A program made the translations under genes and the position numbers. From Galbula dea (Eukaryota; Chordata; Aves; Piciformes; Galbulidae), in assembly GCA_013399015.1 (NCBI GenBank), contig VWZX01006239.1:190157-254156 (forward strand): 64,000 nt of DNA, given 5' to 3'. Within the stretch, counting starts at the first letter, position 1, and each line of letters starts with the position of its first letter. Of this stretch, positions 1-9,975 are shown piece by piece. The notes under the pieces are model-generated. The model worked only from the letters and a program-made list of their open reading frames with translations. It was not told the origin of the DNA and searched no databases.

Positions 1-434
1 TGAATGGCAGCACAACCCTCCGGTGTGTCAGCCACTCCACCCAGTTTAAAGTCATCAGCAGACTTGCAGACAGCACACTCTGTTCCCTCATCCAGGTCGT
101 TAATTAATAGACTGAAAAGTACTGGTCCCAGTACTGACCCCTGAGGGACTCCGCTAGACACAGGCCTCCAACTAGACGCCATCCCATTGACCACAACTCT
201 CTGACTTCTGTCCCTCAACCAGTTCACAATCCACCTCACTACCCAATCAGCCAGACCACACTTGCTCAGTTTAGCTGCAAGGATGCTGTGGGAGACAGTG
301 TCAAACGCTTTACTGAAATCAAGATAAACCACATCCACTGCCCTACCCTCATCTATCCACCTGGTTATGTCCTCATAAAAGGCCATCAGGTTGGTCAAAC
401 ATGACTTCCCTTTGGTAAACCCATATGGCCACTG
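1..434 (-). mobile_element. CR1 LINE, ORF2 reverse transcriptase fragment
   Basis: Read on the minus strand, this is the palm region of a CR1 (Jockey/CR1 clade) reverse transcriptase. Recognisable in order are a GFTKGKSCLTNL segment, motif A as VVYLDFSKAFDTVSH (about 291-336), the NWLRDRSQRVVVNG segment, the SGVPQGSVLGPVLF loop, INDLDEG, and motif C as SADD (complement of 51-62; the usual first residue is Phe) followed by KLGG. By eye no stop or frameshift interrupts about 144 codons, and the frame continues past the left edge. The protein would copy its own RNA into the chromosome by target-primed reverse transcription. The N-terminal part (endonuclease, fingers) is missing beyond 434, so this is a 5'-truncated or broken copy. 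Its open frame marks it as one of the younger repeats here. The family call is confident; the subfamily is not assigned. Confidence 0.92.
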
Positions 435-3400
435 AGAAAAACATCCACAGAATGTGTTAACATCTGTTGTCAAGGCAGAAAATAAGCTGCATTCAGACTT
501 GAAGAAAAGGAGTTGGGTTTTGGGTTTGGTTTGGTTTTGGTTGGTTTGTTTGTTTATTTTTTTCTTTCTGCTTTGCTGGATAAATTTTTGAAGTGTAGGT
601 CATCCATGCTAAAATATGATTCTGTAAACAGGACTAATGTCAGCAAGATGTATATATTCCAGTCAAGGTAAAGCAATACTCCCTCTGAGCTGGTTTAATG
701 TATGAGAGCAGGGAGAAGGCTTTTCCCACCAAGGCTGACAAATCATTCTTATTAGACAAATGCTTATTTGAGTACATCTGTTCTTTCTTTCTTCTTTTTC
801 TCCAGACATTTTTAGAGACACTTGTGCCTGTCTGCCAGATTTCCTGAAGTAGAATGAGACATGAAATTCTAAGTGATATGAGAATAGCAGTTAAATTAAA
901 GTGATTCACTACATTAATTTTTATTTCAGTTTTTTTGAAATATAATCTAGCCTGGGAAATATGTGAAATTGCTCATGGTCACAAAATAACCCACTTCCTG
1001 TGCAAGTTAGCAAGTTATAACAAGTTAAACCTCTCTCTGCTGTACAGCCTTTTAAGTATATTCCACTCGTAATTACTCTGGTTTTGGTCAAACAGCACTA
1101 GGCAAGCAATGATATTATTCCATTAAAAAAAAGAAAAAAGTTCTTTTCTAAATTTTTCATGGTATTATCTGTCACTACAGTCTTTTATAATTGCTTATTT
1201 TGGCTAACTTAGTATGCCCAAAATTCAGAATAATAGACTTTTTGTTTGTTTGTTTCAAGAGAAGACTTTTCTAAGGCTAACACTTTGCCTTTACTGTGTG
1301 AAATCTATCAAATGCCTGCCCCTAACAAGACAATCAATAAAACAGGCATTGAACTAGGGATGGATGGTAGTATTTTCTTTTCAGTCTAGGAGGACTAGGA
1401 AACAAAATAGCCATGCATTTCTATGGCTTGCACATTTGTGCACATTTGTGCCTGTGGCTGGCTGAGGTATTGATGCTAACTGAAATTGGTTGTTTTCTTC
1501 ACTGAAACATAGAGTTTGCTCCATTCTCTTTATAGTTTTGTATCTTCTTGTTGTATCTTCTCTTTGAATCTATCTTCTCATACCCCATCCCTGGGAACTG
1601 AGTGGAGCAACTGAACCCCTTCCCATCAACTTTATTGTAGAAGAATAATGAATGTGTGGATTACTAGGATGTATCACTGCATTACCTTTAGTTGCCTCAG
1701 GTATTTTTACAATGAGGTGTAAATATAATGATACATCTTGATGATGTATCAAAGCTTGCAACTGAATTTTGGAGTTTCATATGAACTATGAATGATCTTG
1801 AGAGAGCAAGATTTTATGAATGTGTCAAAAAAGCCAGAAATAAAAATAGGAAAAGTGGCAAGACAGATGCTTTTTGTAGATTTCTCTTCTCCAAAAGCAG
1901 CTACCTTTAGAAGGAAGAGCTTTAAAGTAAAATTATTGATTACAAAATCAGCTTACTCTTTCATACAAGCAAACACATTTTGGTATGTTCTAAAGATGTC
2001 AGAAGGTAAATGCCTCAATGTAGGAAAACAGAAACAAAAAAATGTTAATATAAACACACAAAATGGACTGTGGCCTGATGGAACATTTATGACTAAAGAG
2101 CCTGGTGTTCACTGTGCAAGGAGGCACAGTTATAAACCAAATAATAGCAAGACACACTGGACTTTATGGGTCTGAAACCATGACAAAAGGCTTTGAAGGA
2201 TACAAATGGCAGTTGTCCTTCATGTGTCTGCCACTCAAGCTTTTAGAAAGATCTCACCAATACAGGAAAAGGAGAGGCAAATGGGATTTTTCTGCCCAAA
2301 TATGTGTCTTGATATGAAGTTATTAAAGAAATCCACACAACCCAGTGAGGTAAGGAGATGTGACAGAGCTTGGAGAGTCACAGGAACCATTAAACAGCTG
2401 GAAGCTCAGGAATCCATGCTGGCAAACATGCCCTGTTTAGTCACTGAACTGCCCTGAATTTTCAGTGCTTTCAGCTGATTCTTTCAATTTTCTATAAGGC
2501 TTCTTTGATATCTGAGCCTCCAGGCTTATTTATTGGGTTTGTGATATAGTCAAAAATACATCTGGGAAAGGATGGAAAATCTAGGTTCAGGGGAGTCTGT
2601 CAAAGCCCAGAGAGTTTTTACAACATGCAGAAATGCAGTATGACAAAGCTGCTAGTGTGATGCTTTCATGGTGCTGGGAGCACTTGGCAGGCAAGATACA
2701 CAACAAACAGACCCTTTCAGAGGGGGAGGTAACAAGTCAAACATCAGAAATGTCCATGTTCAGAATCTGTAGACTGACCTTTTTTTCCAAAGAGTCAGCA
2801 TTAGAAAAAAACCTAAATGTGGTTTCTTTATTCATTTGGGATTCTGGAGGGTTTTGCAGCTCAGCTGGAAGAGGCCCTGAAGCAAGTTATTTTACCTTAT
2901 GAGTTATAGATCCTAGCTATAAACTGAGGTTAATGATGAAACCCAAGAAGGATCAGCTTCATACCTTGTGTGACCAAAAAGATCCATATTTCTGGCCACA
3001 ATATCTAAAACATATAGAAGCTTAAGAAATATAATCCTAAAATGATCAGATGAAAGAAATGCACTTCTGGCAACCTCAAATCAAAAGAAGAAGGATTAGC
3101 AAAAAGCAAGGGGCAAAACCAGACCAAACTTCAAGCACATTTTGAGAAACAATATTCTGGACAAGTCATACCATTTCTGGAAGATGCCCAAGGGGATTGT
3201 CTTCTTCTTACTTTTAGGGCAAATTTGTCTTGCTGTCACACAGATAAAGGCACATTAGAGCAGGCTGAATTCAAAATGATAGTTTCTTTTGTGAGCATTT
3301 TGAAAGTCAAGTATTAAATATGAAATTCAGAAGGTAGGCACTACACATGACCCTGGTAGTAAGATGGGGTTTATCTCCATGGATAAACACACTATGTCAG

Positions 3401-3769
3401 AAAAGAGTCTGCAAAACTTCTGTAGAGAAAAATGCTGCCTTGCTAACCCTTAGAAGTCTAAGGATGATGTCAGGGCTGTGGGTGCCTTCCTCCTCCTTCC
3501 CAGCAGTTTGGTATGTCTCACACACAGGTAGCATCCTGGTAAGTGTCAATGAGCAGGGAGAAAAAAGTAATCTGATGGAGTTAGTATATTTGTCTCCTCA
3601 AAAAATGCTTGAGCACATTTTTAAAGAAAAAAAAATGCCATAGGACTGGAAAAAATTGTTTTATTGACTGAAGTTTATGAACAGGTAGGAAGCAAAAGAT
3701 CTTAAAGTCTTAAAGTAAAAAAAGTCTTAAAGATCATCTTTCATCAGAGATGAGATCAGCAATGGGGTA
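435..3769. other. Unique AT-rich DNA, no gene recognised
   Basis: Only short open frames are present (up to 127 codons at 1792-2175), without protein-like motifs or matching neighbours. There is a 10-bp direct duplication (GCACATTTGT twice, about 1429-1450). Splice-like GTAAGG and GTAAGT sites occur at about 2351 and 3541 but do not define convincing exons. Confidence 0.5.
513..560 (+). repeat. G/T-rich low-complexity tract
   Basis: Runs of GGG or GG separated by TTT or TTTT, grading into GTTT repeats and then poly-T. It is a simple low-complexity tract. It could in principle form a weak, mostly two-tier G-quadruplex. Confidence 0.6.
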
Positions 3770-4290
3770 CCCTAATGATCAGTGATGAAAGTGTCTTTAT
3801 TGAACAACACCATCAATGACTTGGAAACTAAACCAGCAGTGAATCTCAAAAATTTGAGCTGATGCAGAGATCTCTCAAGCAATCAAATTCCTTCAAAAGG
3901 ACTGCAGAAAATCCCTTTTGAGAAAATCTTGATTACATTACTAAAGGAGTGCCAGATGAGCTTCAGTGTAGCCAAATGTTAAAGCAAAGGGAAAATAATT
4001 TAAACTCTGCTTACCTGGGGCTGAACTCAGTACTGGTGATTACAGTTCAGGCTGTTGGAGTTGCCTCAGCATATTGTGCAATGGTAACCAAAAAGGTCAG
4101 AAAAATTCTGGACATGTTTAGGACAGTATAAGGAAAAAACAAGGGCAATCATTTTGCCTCTGTATAAAACCTCAAGATACCCTGTTTCAGGAACTGCAGC
4201 ATGAGAAGGACTCAAGAGAATGAAAGAAGGTGCAGAAAGGACAACTATTCAATTGAAAGAAAATGGAGCAACTGCCTTGTGAAGATGGAC
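3770..4290 (+). mobile_element. Ancient CR1 fragment, heavily decayed ORF2 C-terminal part
   Basis: This is plus-strand debris of CR1 ORF2 recognised only in pieces and in shifting frames. Around 3810-3870 is the degraded INDLE... segment followed by a remnant of the catalytic region. At 4137-4166 one frame reads KTRAIILPLYKT, the usual CR1 motif near the end of ORF2. At 4225-4290 the nucleotide string matches the CR1 stretch encoding the RRR...ME..LPYE.RL region. Many stops and indels make it non-functional. The right end stops abruptly where the antisense CR1 tail begins, so it was probably disrupted by that insertion. The left boundary is uncertain. Confidence 0.6.
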
Positions 4291-4295
4291 TAATA

Positions 4296-4664
4296 ATCAT
4301 AGAATCATAGAATGGCTCAGGTTGGAAATAAAGATCATCTAGCTCCAAACCCTCTGCCATGGGCAGGGATGCCAATCACTAGACCAGGTTGCCCAGGGCC
4401 ACATCCAGCCTGGCCTTGAACTCTGCCAGGGATGGGGCATCCAGAACCTCTCAGGGCAACCTGTTCCAGTGCCTAACCACCCTCTGGGTGAAGAACTTCC
4501 TTCTAATTTCTAGTCTAAACCTCCCCTTAATGGCTTATATCCATTATCCCTTGTCCTGTTGCAATCTGACCAGCTGAAAAGTCTCTCCCCTTCTACCTTG
4601 TCATCCCCCTTTGGGTATTGGAAGGCTGCTATAAGGTCCCCTCTAAGCCTTCTCTTTTCTAGGC
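4296..4664 (-). mobile_element. CR1 LINE 3' end, 5'-truncated
   Basis: The left edge carries AATCATAGAATCATAGAAT, the complement of the CR1 terminal ATTCTATG repeats. It is followed by the complement of the conserved CR1 tail (GGTTGGA, then the CTCCAAACCCTCTGCC, CACTAGACCAGGTTGCCCAG and TTCCAGTGCCTAACCACC blocks). Transcription of the source element therefore ran right to left. The copy ends at 4664 inside the ORF2 C-terminal region, the usual 5' truncation. It sits inside or at the edge of an older sense-oriented CR1, so it is the later insertion. The 62-codon plus-strand ORF at 4389-4577 is an antisense artefact. Confidence 0.92.
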
Positions 4665-6444
4665 ATCAAACAGCAATTAAGAGGCAACTTCTTTCCATAA
4701 TAACATTCTGGATTGATGTGTCTTGTAAGAACTAAAAATCATGAAATAAATGCCTTAGGAATGTTAGAGTCCATATGACAGCAGAAATTTCATTATCATC
4801 TTCAAAAAGGGAATTAGATTTTTCTTCCAAAACTTTGCCTGAGGAAATTAATGAAATGATCCAAAACACTGTCTATCTTATATTGTTCTCAGTTACAATA
4901 ATAATATCATACCAAGTTAAAATCAGAGAGATAGAAAGCACTCATATTCTGTACTCAAGTACCTCAGTTTGCTAGCAGAACAGGCACTTTCCCCCAAAAT
5001 AAATAAATTAGGAAAATACCATTCTCTGTATCTTTCAAAGTGCATTTTATTTTGGCATTGCAGGTTTAGCCAACAAACTGTATGAGTAAGTATGAAGTCT
5101 GCCAGAGCTTGTATTTCAAGTTAGATTCCAAAATGCAATAATCAAACAGATGCTACAGTAGTATAAACAGACATGAGGAATTGGAGAAAACAAAAATGAT
5201 TGCTGTGACTAAGAGAAATAAGCCAATGTCCAGACATGGAGAATTTGTCACTTGTCAGAATGACAGCTGGCAAATTTGGGTGGTTTCTGTTTTTCTTCAG
5301 CCAAATTGTGTATCATTTTGGGGTTTATATATTATTAGAAATTGCAACCAAGGGAAATATTCATTATTAAACCCACTTTTTTAGCCTGTTAGGACAGTGA
5401 ATCCTTTACCATCAAAAGAAAAAAATACAATTCTTTATTCAGTGCCTCTTGCAGGGATGATTATGAACTACACCTGCTAAATGACAATTTCTCAAAAAAG
5501 GTAAGGGAAAATACTTTGAAACACAGGATGGAAACTCTTTTCCTAATGGACCTGATAAACACCAATAATTATTACTCCTTGGCATCAGAGAAGTAAATTC
5601 AGTTTTATATCTGTGTGAGACAGACAGGTCAGATGCATGTCAGACCAAAGATTTAGGGTTGTTGCAATGTAGTTATATGTTTGCAATTATTTGGGGCTAA
5701 TATCATCACAGAAGTGGCTGTAGGGCATTAGAAGAAACTATTGCAATAAAGTTAGCCTAAAAGCAAATTCAAAAAAAGGCATTAAAAGTAGTAGTGGAGG
5801 GGGAGAAAGCCCGAGAGTGGCAGCTTCCCTATGTTACAGGAGTCTCCCTCTAGGCATTATGTCTGGCCAGGGGCTGGCAGCATATGGGACTCCCCACCCC
5901 AGAGTGCCTGGGGCTACAGGGACTTTCTCACTAGCTCCTGCATTTGTTGGCAAAGTGTAGGGAGACACAGGGGCACATGCAGAGCTGGAGAGCCCACATC
6001 AGCCATGGGAGAGGAGAAATGGGGCAACCTGCCCTCCCCAAACAGAGGATGGGGACCTGCCACCCACAGCCACAGTGAATGCAGGTGTGTGCAGCTAAGG
6101 CATGTGACCACAACAGTGTGGGTGCTTGGGGGGAGGTAGGGATTAGAGCTTTTGATGACTGGTCCTAGAAAAGTGTTTCAAAAGTTGAAACAGTTTATTA
6201 GCATTTCAGAAGTTGTGGTTCACTGATTGTCACTTAATCATGTACAGTTAATAACCAATAAACCACATTAATCCTGATTTGGTTAAACTATCTGAACAGA
6301 GCAGATTTTTTCCTGTGACAATATTTTGCTGAAGAATGTAGGCAATCTATTGAACTGATTCAGATCAATAAAGGTTTGGGTAGTGAACTTAAAGCACCTG
6401 CTGGGTTCTGGGTCAGTAATTTGGGAAAAAAAGAATGTATAAAG
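4665..6444. other. Unique DNA with one GC-rich patch
   Basis: No gene recognised. Apart from the GC-rich patch at about 5795-6140, the sequence is AT-rich with short chance ORFs (66 and 67 codons at 4775 and 5181). Confidence 0.5.
5795..6140. other. GC-rich patch of unknown origin
   Basis: About 350 bp much richer in G+C than its surroundings, with open frames on both strands (102 codons plus at 5831-6139; 65 and 60 codons minus), as expected for GC-rich DNA with few stops. No LTR ends, CR1 motif, splice pair or known protein motif was recognised. It could be an old LTR, the GC-rich 5' part of a retroelement, or a small regulatory island. Confidence 0.35.
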
Positions 6445-6494
6445 TTGTATTGCTGGTGCTTCTGGCATGTTGTATTGCAGCTGCTTCTGGCATG
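6445..6494 (+). repeat. Two-copy 25-bp tandem duplication
   Basis: Unit 1 (6445-6469) and unit 2 (6470-6494) are adjacent and differ at two positions (TGG versus AGC in the middle). Each starts TTGTATTGC and ends TGCTTCTGGCATG. It looks like a local slippage duplication. Confidence 0.85.
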
Positions 6495-6889
6495 TTAGCA
6501 GAACAGCCAAGGGTAGAAGGACAAGGCAGGAGGGAATAAAGAGTCAAGCCTGAGTTGCTGCTGGTCCCAAGCATGGGACAAATCTCCTAAAGTAGCTGTG
6601 AAAACCATAATTCTAGTCCTTGGGACAAGGATCAGATAGGACTGGTACAGGATGGTGGTGGGAAATTGTATTCTGAATTAGGTAAAGAGAGGAACAGTAT
6701 CAGCAAACTTGCTGTGTGTGCTTTGTGTAGCAATTTGTGTGGCAATTAGTGACTACACTCTCAGAGGGGAGTGAGGAAATTAGAAGACAAGAGGGTGAAA
6801 TTTGGCAGCTGAAGGGACATGTGGCTGATTATGAAGAAAGGTGGGTATGTTTACAGGTAGTGCACAGAGGCTGGGAATGCCTGGCAGGC
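6495..6889. other. No gene seen; possible upstream CR1 debris
   Basis: Sequence leading into the CR1 ORF2 remnant. No CR1 motif could be read here with confidence, so the left boundary of that element may lie anywhere in this stretch. Confidence 0.4.
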
Positions 6890-8310
6890 TGAGAGGACAG
6901 TGCAGGAGAAAGAAGTAGAAAGAGGTGCATGGGAATAGGTTCAGGAAGCCTGAGTGGCAGTTCCTATGCATCTCTGTGAGCAAGAAAACATGTAGAAGAC
7001 CTGCATGGATGAGTAAGGGGTTTCTGGGAAAACTCAAATGGAAGAAGGAAGTTTACAGTATGTGGGAAAATGGACTGGCTACTTGGAAGGAGTATAGGAA
7101 CCTTGCCAGAGTATGCAGAAAAGTGATGAGGAAAAGTGAGGCCCTCTTGGAATTGTGTCTGGCAAGGAATGTGAAATACAGGAAAGGCTTTTGCAAGTAC
7201 ATCAGTAGGAAAAGGAGGACTAAGGAACATGTGGGCCCACTGCTAAATGTGGTGGATGCCCTGGTGATGAAGGATGTGAAGGATATCCTGGTGATGAAGC
7301 ATATAGAGAAGGAAGAGTTACTGAATGCTGCCTTTGTTTCGGTCTTTACTGCTAAGACTGGCCTTCAGGAATCCCAGGCCCTGGAGGTAAGAGAGAAAAA
7401 CTGGAGGAAGGAATACTCTTCCTTAGTGTAGGACTGGGTTGTAGATCTTCAAGGCAAGCTGGACACCCACAAATCCATACGTCCCTATGGGACTCACTCA
7501 TGAATGCTGAGGGAGCTGCCTGATGTTATTGCTAAGCCACTCTCCACCATTTTTGAGAGATCATGGAGAGCAGGAGAGGTGTCTGAGGACTAGAGGAAAG
7601 CCAATCTCACTGCAGTTTTCAAAAAGGGCAAAAAGGAAGACCCAGGAAATTTCAGGCCAGTCAGCCTCACCTCCATCCCTGGAAAGGTGATGGAACAGCT
7701 CATTCTGGAGGTCATCTCTAAGCATGTGGAGGAAAAGAAGATTATCAGGAGTAGTCAACATGGATTCACAAATGGGAAATTATGCTTGACCAATGTGATA
7801 ATCTTCTATGATGGTGTGACTAGCTGGGTAGATGGGGGGACACCAGTGGATGTTGTCTACCTGGACTTCAGCAAGACTTTTGATAGTGTCTCCCATAACA
7901 TCCTCATAGGTATGCTTAGGAGGTATGGGTTAGATGAGTGGACAGGGAAGTGGATTGAGAACTGGCTGAATGACAGAGCTCAGAGGGTTATGATCAATGG
8001 CACAGAGTCCAGTGAAGATCTGTAGCTAGAGATGTTCCTCAAGGGTTCAGTACAGGGTCCAGTCCTGTTCATCATCTTCATCAATGACCTAGATGAAAGG
8101 ACAAAGTATACCCTCACCAAGTTTGCTGATGGTACAAAACTAGGAGGAGTGTCTGACACACCAGAAGGTTGTGCTGCTACTCATCAAGACCTGGAAAAGC
8201 TGGAGGGTTGGGCAGAAAAGAACCTCATGAATTCAACAAAGGAAAGTGCACTGTCCTGCACCTGGGTAAGAATAACTCCTTGCACCAGTACAGGTTAGGG
8301 GTTGATCTGC
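6890..8310 (+). mobile_element. CR1 LINE ORF2 remnant (linker plus reverse transcriptase), pseudogenised
   Basis: This is the longest coding remnant in the window. An open frame at 6925-7431 carries the pre-RT linker (RRPAWMSK, GKLKWKKEVY, YISRKRR, VGPLLN, ASVFTAKT-like). After a stop near 7429 come degraded IGPDG and LRELA blocks. A second frame at 7687-8025 has fingers and palm (QHGFTNGKLCLTN, then motif A as VVYLDFSKTFDSVSH, about 7850-7894). A third, frameshifted frame at 8032-8298 has SVQGPVLF, INDLDE and motif C. Motif C reads FADG at 8122-8133 instead of FADD, so the second catalytic Asp is lost. A 24-27 bp internal duplication near 7260-7305 repeats LVMK. The element stops near 8310 with no CR1 3' tail, so its 3' part is deleted. 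The endonuclease domain was not seen. No activity is possible. Confidence 0.92.
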
Positions 8311-9888
8311 TGCAGGAGAAGCAATCTATAGTTATAAAAGGAAACACTCTTAGGAAAAAAACCCAGTTTAATCACATTTGATTTGGTTAGATTTAGGAAG
8401 TAGATTGATTGGTCCAATGCAACAGTTCCTGCCTAAGGTATATTGTGATTCTGAAATGTGCTTAAGAAGACCTGTGTAAAAAAATCCTGACCACCACCAT
8501 TGTGGGGAAAAGAAAGAGGTGAGTTACACATGGGTCTTCAGAGTGAATATAGAATTAAAATGAAGTTTAATACCACCACAATATGTGGTGAATGATGTAC
8601 TGTTATGTCAAGATCACAAACACAGATCATTTTGAGGAGTAGTGAATGGCTAGGGGATTTCATGAGGAGCAAGAGAGCTGTCAATTGCTCTTAGTGTTCC
8701 AGAAGTCCTCAATGTAGAAATTCAGATGGGAAACCTTCAGGCCCAGCTCCAATATTTAATAAAATTTATAGGCAAAAGGCATCAGGTGGTGTTGTCAAGC
8801 TAGCAGATGTGCAAGCCATAAAACTAGAATTTGTATCAGAACAAAAATTGTTTGATGTCACCAATACAACAGGTTTTGCTTTTGAAGGAACAATACATGA
8901 TTCCTTAAAGAGCTTATCACACAACAACTCAGTATGGAAATTCTGCTATTTATGTCTCAAGCACAGACAGGGAAGGGGCAGGAGGCAGTGGGCCAACTGC
9001 CAGGGAAAGATAAGTCACCTACCTTATCTAAAGTTATGAAAAAATGCAAGGTGTCAGGTGCAGGGTGGGTCTGGAAAAGAAGATGTGCAGGAAAAAGACA
9101 GTTAAATCTCCAAAAAAGGTTAAAGCCACTCTTACCACAACACAATGAAATTATTTGACCCCTTAAGGCCATAACTGTGCATTTTGTGTTGTACAAATTG
9201 ATATAATTGGTTTAAGAAGTTGTCAGCTGTATGGAAATAGAGTGGCAGAGCACACAAACAATGTTAATTTTTTTTTGCTTAAACTATGTGAACAGGGAAA
9301 TTTTTTCTACCTACATTCATCCACTCCAGTTTTGAGAGGCTTTTGTTGGAGATACATTTTTAAACAACTCTGTACATGTACTGTGCCAGTCACTATTGTG
9401 ATGAATCAGAAAAAGAGGGAAAAAAAACCAAAGGAAGGAACATAACACTGTCTCACTGTGCAGGTCTGGCATTAAGCACACTAACATCTCTGCGGGTACC
9501 TCTGGTCTGCTTTGTGATACAATCAAGAAAATTAGTTTACCTCTGAGAATAAAGCCCTTATCTGATGCATAGCACACACTGAGCAGGAAAGTTATTCCCT
9601 TTGGAAATGGTAAGTGACACTTCCAAGAGCCCAGATGAAATGAAGATGCCTGCATGGATTTTCCTCCAGGTTATGAGGCAAAAATTTCTTTTCCCGGGAG
9701 GTCTCAGCATTGCATCCATCATTTTCCTCCATGGTGGTATCAAGGGCACAGAGCAGTAAAAGTGAGTTTTGGTCTCAGGTTTCATTTTAATTCCCAGACC
9801 TCATGACTAACCAGTCTGAACTTGGAATACTGCAGAAATAAAGGATGTAAAGTTCTTACTCTGTATATCCAAGCTCATTCTAGCTGTA
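8311..9888. other. Unique AT-rich DNA, no gene recognised
   Basis: Short ORFs only (maximum 112 codons, minus, 9317-9655), none protein-like. The expected 3' end of the preceding CR1 is absent here. Confidence 0.5.
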
Positions 9889-9975
9889 AGAATCACAGAA
9901 TGTTAGGGGTTGGAAGGGATCTCTGGAGATCATTTAGTCCAAACCCCCTGTCAGAGCAGGTTCACCTACAGCAGG
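9889..9975 (-). mobile_element. CR1 3' terminal fragment (about 90 bp)
   Basis: Complement of the CR1 tail. GAATCACAGAATGTTAGG at the left corresponds to the terminal repeat, followed by GGTTGGAAGGGATCTCTGGA and CCAAACCCCCTGTCAGAGCAGG. It is a very short 5'-truncated insertion, or a longer one that has since been eroded. Confidence 0.88.

Noticed and set aside
1792..2457. Three overlapping ORFs of 70-127 codons, one with a GTAAGG donor-like end at 2351
   Set aside because: Basic, Lys/Ser-rich composition typical of AT-rich DNA; the acceptor is weak and no partner exon or known motif was found.
3503..3538. 36-nt mini-exon between TCCTCCTCCTTCCCAG and GTAAGT
   Set aside because: Too short to evaluate; frame evidence is nil and no neighbouring phase-matched exon was found.
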